The notes under the pieces: model-generated | Seen by the model: the letters and a program-made list of their open reading frames with translations, nothing else | Database searches by the model: none | What the model was told of the DNA's origin: nothing | Source of the DNA: Cytophagales bacterium | Lineage (GTDB): Bacteria; Bacteroidota; Bacteroidia; Cytophagales; Cyclobacteriaceae | DNA: 64,000 nucleotides | Direction of reading: 5' to 3' | Assembly (NCBI GenBank): GCA_025359125.1 | Contig: JANYHI010000046.1 | Coordinates: 1-64,000, forward strand | Part shown: positions 44,488 through 53,035 of the stretch, one piece after another | Layout of the letters: every line of letters begins with the position of its first letter | Numbering within the stretch: position 1 is the stretch's first letter | Position numbers and translations under genes: made by a program

Positions 44488-45150
44488 TCAATTATTTGTA
44501 AAGCAAAAAGAGATGATGTTAGCTCCCATTTTTAGAGCTTGCTGGCGCTTTTCTTCTGGGTCGTTATGAATTCGTGCATCTTCCCAGCCATTACCCAGAT
44601 CACACTCGTATGAATAATAAACAACCATCCTTCCTTGGTAAAATAATCCAAATCCCTGTGCAGGCTTTCCGTCATGCTCATGAATTTTGGGAAGGCCAGC
44701 TGTGAAATTAAATTTTTGATGGTAGACAGCGTGCGTAAAGGGTATTTCAACTAACTCCAATTCTGGAAATACTTTTTTTAATTCTAGCCTGATAAATTTA
44801 TCAAGCCCATAATTATCATCAATATGTAAAAACCCTCCGCCTATTAAATAATTTCTGAGATTGGTAGCTTCATCTGTCGAGAACAAAACATTACCATGGC
44901 CAGTCATATAAATATATGCATAATCAAATAGCGCTGGGCTTCCCACTTCTACTATGCTTTCTTCTTCGTCCAGATTAGTTGCTAACTCCTTGTTGCAGAA
45001 GTTTATGAGATTAGGAAGCGCAGTTTTATTGGCATACCAATCACCGCCTCCATTATACTTTAATTTGGCAATTTTAAGCTGAGCTATAAGCCCAGTGGTT
45101 ACAAAACCAAGTAGACAAGTAATACAGATAAGTCTTTTCAATTGTTTCAC
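44488..45150 (-). CDS. DUF4159 secreted protein
   Basis: A 220-residue protein with signal peptide (ICITCLLGFVTTGLIAQ). The mature part matches the DUF4159 family: LKYNGGGDWYANKTALPNLI, SPALFDYAYIYMTGHGNVLFS, LIGGGFLHIDDNYGLDKF, IPFTHAVYHQKFNF and GLFYQGRMVVYYSYECDLGNGWED. The fold is related to ThuA/glutamine-amidotransferase-like domains. In other Bacteroidota it is found near MoxR and DUF58 genes; here the DUF58 gene is 25 kb away. Predicted periplasmic, function unknown. Confidence 0.85.
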   Translation of the reverse strand: MKQLKRLICITCLLGFVTTGLIAQLKIAKLKYNGGGDWYANKTALPNLINFCNKELATNLDEEESIVEVGSPALFDYAYIYMTGHGNVLFSTDEATNLRNYLIGGGFLHIDDNYGLDKFIRLELKKVFPELELVEIPFTHAVYHQKFNFTAGLPKIHEHDGKPAQGFGLFYQGRMVVYYSYECDLGNGWEDARIHNDPEEKRQQALKMGANIISFCFTNN

Positions 45151-45262
45151 TCCCTTAAAAAACGATTAAATTCTTCAGAAAATAAAGATTTAAGATTTTT
45201 TTGTTTGCGGGTTAAACCTTGAACAGACATTAACCTCTAAGAAACCAAATAAATTTAAACCC

Positions 45263-46198
45263 ATGAAAACAACGAAAAATGCCTTTACTCTAAAAAGCGT
45301 AGCAAGCTTATTGATTGCTTTTGTATTGATCTTAGGATCTTGTAGCAAGACAGATACACCAGTTAGCGACAATCAGCTAAATGTTACAGCTGAATCTTCA
45401 GAAGATTCTTACCACAGCGATGCAGATGATTTGTCAAATTCTGCCTCTTCACAGTCTGATGTAACTCTTACTGGCCGAACTGAGGGATGGGTAGATAACC
45501 GCATTTGCTCTACTACTAAAATCACTTTAAAGAAGTTAGATAATACAAATACAGACACTCTTACTATTGATTTTGGTGCAGCTGGTTGCACAGATGCCAA
45601 AGGAAATATTAGATCTGGTAAAATCATTGTTATTTTCAGTGCTGGTAAACGTTTATATCCTGGGTTTTCAAACACCGTTACATTTGCTGACTTTAAAATT
45701 AATGGCGTGAAGGTAGAAGGCACTAGAACAGTAAAGAATGTTTCGCCAAATTTAGATGGTGATATTACCTATGAAATAACACTGGCAGGAGGTAAGCTCA
45801 CATTCCCCGATGGCACTACGGCCACAAGAGAGACACATCATTTCCGTCAATGGTTTAGAAACGGAACTCCACTTGTTTTATCTGACGATCAACAAAAGAT
45901 TCTTGCTAGTTTCACTGCACCTAATTCAACTTCATCAACTTCTACAGCTTCAGGTACTAACAGAAAAGGTTATTCTTATCAAATGCAAGTAACCAAGGAT
46001 ATTGTTTACAAGGGTTCTTGTTTAGAAACTAAAATCTTTATTCCGGTTTCAGGTACTAAAACACTAACGGTAACAAAAGGAACTAACTCGGCTCAGATAA
46101 CTGTAGATTATGGCGATGGCACTTGCGATAAAATTGTAACAATTACTGTAAACGGAAAAACGGAAACAGTAACAGTATCAAGAGACGATAACGGTTAG
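45263..46198 (+). CDS. lipoprotein of unknown function
   Basis: A 311-residue product with a lipobox (LIAFVLILGSCSK) giving a lipidated Cys about residue 27. The mature region has a Ser/Asp-rich linker (about 35-65), then two similar beta-rich halves, each with a WVDNRICSTTKITLK-like or SCLETKIFIPVSGTKTLTV strand and a C-terminal D-x-G-x-x-x-C (DFGAAGCTD, DYGDGTCDK). It looks like a tandem repeat of one domain. No family name is recognised. The gene is monocistronic, with a strong terminator after the stop. Confidence 0.75.
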   Translation: MKTTKNAFTLKSVASLLIAFVLILGSCSKTDTPVSDNQLNVTAESSEDSYHSDADDLSNSASSQSDVTLTGRTEGWVDNRICSTTKITLKKLDNTNTDTLTIDFGAAGCTDAKGNIRSGKIIVIFSAGKRLYPGFSNTVTFADFKINGVKVEGTRTVKNVSPNLDGDITYEITLAGGKLTFPDGTTATRETHHFRQWFRNGTPLVLSDDQQKILASFTAPNSTSSTSTASGTNRKGYSYQMQVTKDIVYKGSCLETKIFIPVSGTKTLTVTKGTNSAQITVDYGDGTCDKIVTITVNGKTETVTVSRDDNG

Positions 46199-46226
46199 TT
46201 ATTAAATTTTTCACCATGATCTAAAG

Positions 46227-46248
46227 CCCCGCCTCAAAGCGGGGTTTT
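46227..46248 (+). terminator. intrinsic terminator after the lipoprotein gene
   Basis: CCCCGC and GCGGGG (46227-46232 and 46239-46244) form a six-pair G/C stem around CTCAAA, followed by TTTTATTTTTT. A strong, typical terminator. Confidence 0.85.
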
Positions 46249-46308
46249 ATTTTTTAAACGAGTTTGAGAATGGCGCATCGTTTTCTTTCTTTGCTTTAAA
46301 TTTAGGAG

Positions 46309-47103
46309 ATGCGTCAGTATTTAGATTTAATGAAAGAAGTTCTTGAAAAGGGAACCTCTAAAACAGATAGAACAGGAACCGGAACACTTTCAGTTTTTGG
46401 AAGGCAACTGCGATTTGATCTCGCAGAAGGATTCCCACTAGTAACTACCAAAAAACTGCACCTGCGATCTATTATACATGAGCTCCTTTGGTTTTTAAAA
46501 GGAGACACTAATATCAAATACTTAAAAGATAATGGCGTTAGTATTTGGGACGAGTGGGCAGATGAAAATGGTGACTTAGGTCCGGTGTATGGCTCTCAAT
46601 GGCGGAGTTGGCCAGCACCAGATGGCAGACATATTGATCAGATTACTAATGTGATCAACCAAATTAAATCGAAGCCAGATTCGCGCAGGCATATTGTAAG
46701 CGCATGGAATCCGGCAGAAGTAGATAACATGGCGTTACCTCCCTGCCATGCGTTATTTCAATTTTACGTGGCAGACGGAAAATTATCCTGTCAGTTGTAC
46801 CAAAGATCTGCTGATTATTTTTTAGGAGTTCCCTTCAACATTGCTAGTTATGCTTTGCTTACTCACCTATTTGCACAACAATGTGATTTAGAGCCAGGAG
46901 AATTTGTTTGGACGGGTGGCGATGTGCACTTGTACTCCAATCACATCGATCAGGTAAAGTTGCAATTATCTAGAGATACTTTCCCGCTTCCACAATTAAA
47001 CATCAAGCGAAAGCCCAATTCTATTTTTGAGTATGAATTTCAGGATGTTGAAATTCTAAATTATCAATCACATCCTTCTATTAAAGCACCGATTGCCGTT
47101 TAG
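46309..47103 (+). CDS. thyA: thymidylate synthase
   Basis: 264 residues, the same length as E. coli ThyA. It makes dTMP from dUMP with methylene-tetrahydrofolate. The catalytic Cys146 is in [10 protein letters not shown]. The folate and phosphate loops are seen in SDRTGTG-like [59 protein letters not shown] and [10 protein letters not shown]. No dihydrofolate reductase gene is adjacent. The ATG at 46309 begins the conserved [15 protein letters not shown]. Confidence 0.97.
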   Translation: MRQYLDLMKEVLEKGTSKTDRTGTGTLSVFGRQLRFDLAEGFPLVTTKKLHLRSIIHELLWFLKGDTNIKYLKDNGVSIWDEWADENGDLGPVYGSQWRSWPAPDGRHIDQITNVINQIKSKPDSRRHIVSAWNPAEVDNMALPPCHALFQFYVADGKLSCQLYQRSADYFLGVPFNIASYALLTHLFAQQCDLEPGEFVWTGGDVHLYSNHIDQVKLQLSRDTFPLPQLNIKRKPNSIFEYEFQDVEILNYQSHPSIKAPIAV

Positions 47104-47213
47104 TTGCTGTCACTTAAATCCTATTTTACGATTTGTAATAAATACCTAAGGATGGTGATAGAAATACCTCCGAACCACATCCTTTTTCATGTTTCTTGCG
47201 TTAGTTAGCCCGT

Positions 47214-47891
47214 ATGTCTGAAAAAAGCAGCGTTTTTGATATGATTGGACCCATTATGATTGGACCTTCCAGCTCACATACCGCAGGCGTGGTGCGCATA
47301 GCCAAAGCTGCTATCAAAGTTTTGGGCACTGTACCAGATGAAGCGGAGATCATTTTCTATAATTCATTCGCTAGAACTTATGAAGGCCATGGAAGTGATA
47401 GGGCAATTCTTGCCGGGCTCATGGATTTTAATACAGATGACAAAAGAATTAAAGATGCTATTGATATAGCCGGTCATGCCGGATTGAAATATCATTTTAA
47501 ATCCGTGGGGAATGCCTCTACACTCCACCCCAACTCTATTCGGTTGACTTTAAAGAAAGGCGATAAGTCTGTTGAGGTTTTGGCTGAGAGTAGAGGAGGA
47601 GGGATGATTAATATTGCAGAAGTGAATGGATTTAAAGCAGATTTTACGGCTAACCTTCACACTATTATTATTTTTGCTGATGATGTGAAGGGAAGTATTG
47701 CTTTTATAGCAGATGTAATTGCACATGACGATTGTAATATTGCAACCATGTCGGTATCCCGCAAAGGAAAAAACGATTTAGCTTGTCAGGTAATTGAAAT
47801 GGATTCTGGCATTAAGCCTGTAACATTTGATTATCTCAGGAGTCTCAGTTGGATAAAAGAAATTATTTATATTCCAGATATTAATCGCTGA
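47214..47891 (+). CDS. L-serine dehydratase, iron-sulfur type, beta subunit
   Basis: 225 residues matching the beta (SdaAB) subunit of the iron-sulfur L-serine dehydratase: FDMIGPIMIGPSSSHTAGVV at the start, YNSFARTYEGHGSDRAILAG, HPNSIRLTLKKGDK, and a C-terminal ACT-like domain (TIIIFADDVKGSIAFIADVI). The enzyme turns serine to pyruvate. The catalytic alpha subunit (SdaAA) is not next to it, unlike in many Firmicutes, so it must be encoded elsewhere. The TolC gene begins one base after its stop. Confidence 0.9.
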   Translation: MSEKSSVFDMIGPIMIGPSSSHTAGVVRIAKAAIKVLGTVPDEAEIIFYNSFARTYEGHGSDRAILAGLMDFNTDDKRIKDAIDIAGHAGLKYHFKSVGNASTLHPNSIRLTLKKGDKSVEVLAESRGGGMINIAEVNGFKADFTANLHTIIIFADDVKGSIAFIADVIAHDDCNIATMSVSRKGKNDLACQVIEMDSGIKPVTFDYLRSLSWIKEIIYIPDINR

Positions 47892-47892
47892 T

Positions 47893-49350
47893 ATGATTAG
47901 AAGATTACTTTCCGCTTTTTTATTGTTTTTGTTCTTCATTCCTTCATTTGCACAAAACTCAAGTGATAAAAAGGTATATACCTTAAAGGAATGCATAGAC
48001 ATAGCCCTTCAAAATAATTTGACTGTAAAGCGAAGTGCACTTGGTTTAAAGAGCGCTAATATTACGTTAGATCAATCGAGATATACAATGCTGCCAACGC
48101 TGAATCTTTCAGGTTCAACAGGCTCTAATTATGGTCGCTCTATTGACCCTACAACGAATAGTTTCATTGATCAAAAAATTGATAATGCAAATATCAATGC
48201 TAACGCAAGTTTATTGTTATTCAATGCATTTCGCGTAATGAATGGAATTCGCCAAAGTGTAAATGATAAAGCCGCGTCAGAAAATGATTACACAAAAGCA
48301 AAAAATGATGTGATCTTAAATGTCATTACTCTCTACACCTCAGTAATTTTTAATCAAGAACTATTGCAAAATGCAGAATTTCAATTAAAGACTACTCAAC
48401 AGCAACTAGAGCGTACCAAAAAACTGGAGCAAGCTGGTTCAGTTCCTCTTGGTAATGTACTTGATCTGGAGGCTCAGAATGCGACAAACGAATTAAACCA
48501 AATTCAAAGAGAGAATACCTATAAACTCTCGCTTCTTCAATTAAAACAGTCAATGCAACTTCCAGCCTCCACGCAAGTAGAAGTTGAAGTTCCAGCACTC
48601 AGTGTTGAGGATGTGGTTTTGGATAAAACAACAGAGCAAATTTATGACATTGCTAGGCAAAATATGCCTGAAATTAGGGCGGCAGTATTTAGAACAGAAA
48701 GTGCGGCTTATGGATTAAAATCAGCACGTGGAAATCTTTTTCCACGATTAAGTTTAAACGCTGGTGCCTTCACTAATTATTCTAGTGCAGCAAAAATTGC
48801 TTCAAGCTATCTAATAACAGATCCAAATCCGCAAATTGGATATGTTGGCACTGACCCAACGACTACGGATCCTACTTTGCAAGTAAAATCGTTAATTCCA
48901 ACTGTTAAAGTTTCAACTAAAGAGAAAGCTTTCAGCGATCAATTTTCAGATAACGTTTCTAAAAGCCTTTCACTTTCATTAACAATACCGGTTTTTAATA
49001 GTTACTCTGCTCGCGCAAGTGTTTTACGAGCCAAAGTAACCAGAGAGACAGCTCAGATTAATCTTACCGATGCTGAGAATAAACTTCGCCAGGCAATCGA
49101 AACAGCACATAACGATGCTACCTCTGCAGGTAAAACGTACAACTCAACTATAAAAGCAGTGAAGGCGCGCGAGGAGGCTTTTAGAATGACAAAGCAACGC
49201 TATGATGCAGGGGCAACTAATTATGTAGATTATCAGGTATCTGAAAATAATTTATTCCAAGCTAAATCAGATCAGGTAAGAGCTAAATACGATTTGATTT
49301 TTAAAAAGAAAGTTCTCGATTTTTACCAAGGCAAACCAATAGACTATTAA
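47893..49350 (+). CDS. TolC-family outer-membrane efflux protein
   Basis: A 485-residue protein with signal peptide (FLLFLFFIPSFAQ) and two copies of the OEP helix-hairpin repeat: YTLKECIDIALQNNLTVKRS early and AYGLKSARGNLFPRLSLNAG, with ETAHNDATSAGKTYNSTIKA in the second half. A trimer of such a protein forms a channel through the outer membrane. It is followed 12 bases later by the periplasmic adaptor gene, the usual pairing. No pump gene follows in this window. Confidence 0.92.
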   Translation: MIRRLLSAFLLFLFFIPSFAQNSSDKKVYTLKECIDIALQNNLTVKRSALGLKSANITLDQSRYTMLPTLNLSGSTGSNYGRSIDPTTNSFIDQKIDNANINANASLLLFNAFRVMNGIRQSVNDKAASENDYTKAKNDVILNVITLYTSVIFNQELLQNAEFQLKTTQQQLERTKKLEQAGSVPLGNVLDLEAQNATNELNQIQRENTYKLSLLQLKQSMQLPASTQVEVEVPALSVEDVVLDKTTEQIYDIARQNMPEIRAAVFRTESAAYGLKSARGNLFPRLSLNAGAFTNYSSAAKIASSYLITDPNPQIGYVGTDPTTTDPTLQVKSLIPTVKVSTKEKAFSDQFSDNVSKSLSLSLTIPVFNSYSARASVLRAKVTRETAQINLTDAENKLRQAIETAHNDATSAGKTYNSTIKAVKAREEAFRMTKQRYDAGATNYVDYQVSENNLFQAKSDQVRAKYDLIFKKKVLDFYQGKPIDY

Positions 49351-49362
49351 TACTTTTCACGA

Positions 49363-50745
49363 ATGGCTAAACAAAAGAAAAAATCCAACAAGCTCCTTTA
49401 CTGGGGAATCGGTGTCGTAATTTTTTTAATCCTATTTCTAATCGTTGGCAAATCACAGGGCTGGATTGGTAAATCTCGCGACCTTGAAGTCGACTTTGCA
49501 AAAGCAAAAAAGACTTCGATTACCGAAAAGGTAAGTGCATCAGGCACAGTTCAACCAGTTATTGAAGTTAAGTTGGCTCCTGAAGTTTCGGGCGAGATCA
49601 TTTCGTTAAATGTAGAAGATGGAGATTCTGTAAAAGCAGGTCAGGTGCTGGTAAAAATTCGTCCTGATGTCTGGAACAGTCAGTTGGAAAGATCAGAGGC
49701 TGCTCTCAGTCAACAAAAAGCAAATTTAGAATCATCTCGTGCTGCCCTATCACGCTCACAAGCAACTTTTACACGTGCCGAGCAGGACTATAAACGCCAA
49801 GAAAAACTTTGGAATCAAAAAGTAATTTCAGAATCTGACTGGCAACTAGCGCAACAAAATTTTATAGTCGCTCAAAACGATTTGAAATCGGCTAACCAAA
49901 CGCTTGAGGCTGCCAGATTTGTAGTGAACAGCACCGATGCAAGCGTGCGTGAATCTCGCGCCAACGTGGCGAAGACTTCGGTGGTAGCACCAATGAAGGG
50001 GATTGTTTCTAAGCTTTTAGTTAAGAAGGGAGAACGCGTGGTAGGTGCCGCTACCATGACGGGTACAGAAATGATGCGCATTGCAGATCTTAATAAAATG
50101 GAAGTGCGTGTAAATGTAAATGAAAATGATATCGTTCGGGTGCATCTGAATGACAGTGTGATGATAGATGTGGACTCTTATGCCAGCGCAGATAAAAGTT
50201 TTAAAGGAATAGTAACCAATATTGCAAACACGGCTAAAGATAAAACCTCGGCCGATGCCATTACTGAATTTGAAGTGCGCATTTTAATTCTTCGTTCTTC
50301 TTACGAAGATTTGATTAAGAAGGGGAATAAGTTTCCGTTTCGCCCCGGTATGACAGCCAGTGTGGACATCATCACAACTAAAAAAGATAATGTTTTATCA
50401 GTGCCATTAACCGCAGTAACTACACGCAATCCTGAAAAAGAAAAAATGGGAAAGGGTGGTCCTCCGTCAAATAATGATGATGAGAAAAGACAAGTGACTG
50501 ATAATAAAGTTAAGGTTGAGAAAAAAGAAGATAAGATTGTGGTGTTTGTTAATAACAAAGGCGTTGCTAAAATGACTGAAGTTAAAACAGGCATAAGCGA
50601 TTACGATAATATCGAAATTATTTCCGGATTATCGGACAGTGTAGAAGTAGTTACTGGCCCATTTCTGGTAGTTTCAAAAAGACTAAAGGACGGTGACAAA
50701 ATTGTGCAGGCAAAGAAAGAAGAAAAGAAGCCTGAGAAGAATTAA
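49363..50745 (+). CDS. HlyD/RND-type periplasmic adaptor (membrane fusion protein)
   Basis: A 460-residue protein with one N-terminal membrane anchor (LLYWGIGVVIFLILFLIVGKS), a barrel-sandwich domain around 60-110 (VSGEIISLNVEDGDSVKAGQ), a long coiled hairpin, then KTSVVAPMKGIVSKLLVKKGE and a beta-barrel. This links an inner-membrane pump to TolC. The C-terminal half is unusually charged (KEKMGKGGPPSNNDDEKRQ insert). The pump itself (RND or MacB) is not adjacent. A heptad palindrome follows the stop. Confidence 0.9.
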   Translation: MAKQKKKSNKLLYWGIGVVIFLILFLIVGKSQGWIGKSRDLEVDFAKAKKTSITEKVSASGTVQPVIEVKLAPEVSGEIISLNVEDGDSVKAGQVLVKIRPDVWNSQLERSEAALSQQKANLESSRAALSRSQATFTRAEQDYKRQEKLWNQKVISESDWQLAQQNFIVAQNDLKSANQTLEAARFVVNSTDASVRESRANVAKTSVVAPMKGIVSKLLVKKGERVVGAATMTGTEMMRIADLNKMEVRVNVNENDIVRVHLNDSVMIDVDSYASADKSFKGIVTNIANTAKDKTSADAITEFEVRILILRSSYEDLIKKGNKFPFRPGMTASVDIITTKKDNVLSVPLTAVTTRNPEKEKMGKGGPPSNNDDEKRQVTDNKVKVEKKEDKIVVFVNNKGVAKMTEVKTGISDYDNIEIISGLSDSVEVVTGPFLVVSKRLKDGDKIVQAKKEEKKPEKN

Positions 50746-50749
50746 TTGA

Positions 50750-50806
50750 GTTACAGGTTCCCAGTTGCTGGTTGTACTAACAGGTAGCTGGTAACCGATA
50801 ACTATT
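50750..50806. repeat. GTT/AAC heptad palindrome between efflux adaptor gene and ppa
   Basis: The cleanest example of the family. The left arm has four 7-base units from 50750 (GTTACAG, GTTCCCA, GTTGCTG, GTTGTAC). The right side has four units from 50779 (AACAGGT, AGCTGGT, AACCGAT, AACTATT). Arms 50750-50773 and 50779-50802 are complementary at 16 of 24 positions around a 5-base loop. The period of exactly seven is kept on both sides. Confidence 0.85.
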
Positions 50807-50841
50807 TTTTTCTTCCTACCTTTCGTGTCTAATCTTACACT

Positions 50842-51378
50842 ATGATTAAACACCCTTGGCACGAGGCTCCTATTGGAACTAACCCGCCTGAATTCGTAAA
50901 CGGCATTATCGAAATTTCGACTGGTATGCGCACCAAGTACGAAGTTGATAAAGAGACGGGACTCTTGAAATTAGATCGCATTCTCTATTCAGCCGTATTC
51001 TATCCGGCTAATTATGGATTTATTCCTCAAACATTAGGCGATGATCACGACCCATTAGATATTATGATTCTTTGTCGTGAACCGATTCAACCTTTATGCC
51101 TGGTGCCTGCCAGAGTAGTGGGTGTGATGCGAATGGTAGATCAGGGTTTGGCAGATGATAAAATTCTGGCGGTTGCCGAAAATGATGCAAACACCAAACA
51201 CTTGCGCGACATTAGTGAGTTGGCTGCTCATTTTAAATTAGAGTTGAAAGAATTTTTCGAGAGCTACAAAAAGTTAGAAAACAAAGTCGTAACCGTTCCG
51301 GATTTTCAAGGAAAAGAAACAGCGTTAGAAATTATTACCAAGGCTGTCGGTTATTACAAATCCGAGTTTAAGAAGTAG
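50842..51378 (+). CDS. ppa: inorganic pyrophosphatase
   Basis: A 178-residue family I soluble pyrophosphatase that hydrolyses PPi and so pulls biosynthetic reactions forward. The metal-binding signature is in DDHDPLDIMIL. KYEVDKETGLLKLDRILYSA and FYPANYGFIPQTL precede it, all standard. It probably needs Mg2+. The next gene (glycosyltransferase 9) starts at the last base of its stop codon (TAGTG). Confidence 0.95.
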   Translation: MIKHPWHEAPIGTNPPEFVNGIIEISTGMRTKYEVDKETGLLKLDRILYSAVFYPANYGFIPQTLGDDHDPLDIMILCREPIQPLCLVPARVVGVMRMVDQGLADDKILAVAENDANTKHLRDISELAAHFKLELKEFFESYKKLENKVVTVPDFQGKETALEIITKAVGYYKSEFKK

Positions 51379-52367
51379 TGGAAAAGCAGCAGACGTTTTT
51401 AGTTATTCAAACTGCTTTTATTGGCGATGTAATTTTAACGACAGCATTAATAGAGAAACTTCATCAGTTCTATCCCGAAGCCTCAATAGATTTTCTCCTC
51501 CGAAAGGGAAATGAAACATTACTTCAAAATCATCCTCATCTAAGAGAAGTAATTGTTTTCGATAAGAAGAAAAAATATCGAAATTTATTTTTGCTCATAA
51601 AAAAAATTAGAGCAAGCCAGTACGATTTTGTTATCAATGTTCAGCGGTTTGCTACTACGGGTATTATGGTTATGCTCTCGAAAGGTAAAGTGCGCATAGG
51701 TTTTGATAAGAATCCACTTTCAGTATTTAACACAAAAATAATTCGGCATGAAGTAGGCGCCATTCATGAAGTTGACAGGAATCAAAAACTAATTGAATCG
51801 CTGACAGATTCTTCTTCGGCAAAGCCACGTTTGTATCCTTCACCATCGGCTTTCGAGAGAATAAAAATATATCAGATTGGGAATTATTATTGCATAGCAC
51901 CAACTTCTGTTTGGTTTACGAAGCAATGGCCAGTAGAAAAGTGGATTGAATTGATTCAATCCGTAGTAAATAAAGTTGATAAGATTTATCTTTTGGGTGC
52001 CCAATCAGATCATTCTACATGTGAAAGGATTCGAGCGGAGAGTAAAATTTCAAAAGTTATAAACTTATCAGGTCAATTAAGTTTTTTAGAATCTGCTGCT
52101 ATCATGAAAGGAGCAAAGATGAATTTTGTAAATGATTCTGCGCCTATGCATTTGGCTTCGGCCATGAATGCACCCGTTACTGCCATCTATTGTTCTACCG
52201 TTCCTTCTTTTGGATTTGGTCCATTATCAGATCAATCTTTTGTAATCGCAACCACACAGAAATTATCTTGTCGCCCTTGTGGGCTACATGGATTCAAAGC
52301 GTGCCCTCAACAGCATTTTAATTGTGCTAAGTCAATTTCTATAGCGCAGTTCTATACCATCAATTAG
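51378..52367 (+). CDS. glycosyltransferase family 9 (heptosyltransferase-like)
   Basis: 329 residues of the GT9 family, which add heptose or related sugars to lipopolysaccharide core. Family features: FLVIQTAFIGDVILTTALIEKL (N-terminal nucleotide fold), FLLRKGNETLLQNHP, CIAPTSVWFTKQWPVEKWI (sugar-nucleotide site) and NFVNDSAPMHLASAMNAPV with the conserved D-S-x-x-M-H. The start is GTG overlapping the ppa stop by one base, so the two genes are coupled. Its stop is shared with the convergent maf gene (TTAG). Confidence 0.86.
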   Translation: MEKQQTFLVIQTAFIGDVILTTALIEKLHQFYPEASIDFLLRKGNETLLQNHPHLREVIVFDKKKKYRNLFLLIKKIRASQYDFVINVQRFATTGIMVMLSKGKVRIGFDKNPLSVFNTKIIRHEVGAIHEVDRNQKLIESLTDSSSAKPRLYPSPSAFERIKIYQIGNYYCIAPTSVWFTKQWPVEKWIELIQSVVNKVDKIYLLGAQSDHSTCERIRAESKISKVINLSGQLSFLESAAIMKGAKMNFVNDSAPMHLASAMNAPVTAIYCSTVPSFGFGPLSDQSFVIATTQKLSCRPCGLHGFKACPQQHFNCAKSISIAQFYTIN

Positions 52368-53035
52368 AATTTTTGTAATTCTTGATAAACTCTGTGAATG
52401 GGTAATCCCATCACTGTAAAGTAAGAGCCGTTAATTTTTTCTACACCTATCATTCCCAGCCCTGCCTGCGAAGAGGAAATACTCTTGTCAATTAAATCTA
52501 ATTTGTGAATGCTTTCTAAGAAACTAATTTCTTCTTTTGAGCAGGGGTTCATGCCGGCAGGCAGACAATCTTGTGCGCCATATGCACCAGCTTTATCAAA
52601 AGGCTTGAACTTGTCAATGTAAAATTCTATTTCGGATGGAGCAAGTTTCGCAAAGGTTACCTCTGTTCGATCATCAAAGGAAATTATTTTCTTTTTACAC
52701 AACAGGCACACGCCTGTAATAACTAAATGCGTTTTACCACTAAGGGCAGTTAACATTTTTATTGCGTCATTTCTATCTACAGGTTTATTCAAAATAGCTT
52801 CTCCTAAAATTACAACCGTGTCAGAGGCTATAATAATCTCATCTTTTATTTTTGAAAGTAGAGCTTTTGCTTTTTTCTCTGCTAAATACATAGGCACCTC
52901 TTCTACTTTCATGCTAGCTGAAAAGGATTCATCAATGTTAGGCGGATCTACTTTAAAAGTAAAGCCAGCTTCCTTTAAAAGAAATTGTCTGCGAGGAGAG
53001 CTAGAAGCGAGAATAAGGGAGCGACTGAAATTCAC
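52364..53035 (-). CDS. maf: Maf-type nucleotide pyrophosphatase
   Basis: A 223-residue Maf/YceF-family protein: LILASSSPRRQFLLKEAGF at the start is the family signature (S-x-S-P-R-R), DTVVILGEAILNKPVDRNDA the second motif, and GAYGAQDCLPAGMN the loop region. Maf proteins hydrolyse non-canonical nucleotides such as dTTP/UTP or m7GTP. It overlaps the end of the convergent glycosyltransferase gene by four bases. Its 5' end overlaps the DUF1015 gene by 35 bases, so both probably belong to one transcript. Confidence 0.92.
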   Translation of the reverse strand: MNFSRSLILASSSPRRQFLLKEAGFTFKVDPPNIDESFSASMKVEEVPMYLAEKKAKALLSKIKDEIIIASDTVVILGEAILNKPVDRNDAIKMLTALSGKTHLVITGVCLLCKKKIISFDDRTEVTFAKLAPSEIEFYIDKFKPFDKAGAYGAQDCLPAGMNPCSKEEISFLESIHKLDLIDKSISSSQAGLGMIGVEKINGSYFTVMGLPIHRVYQELQKF

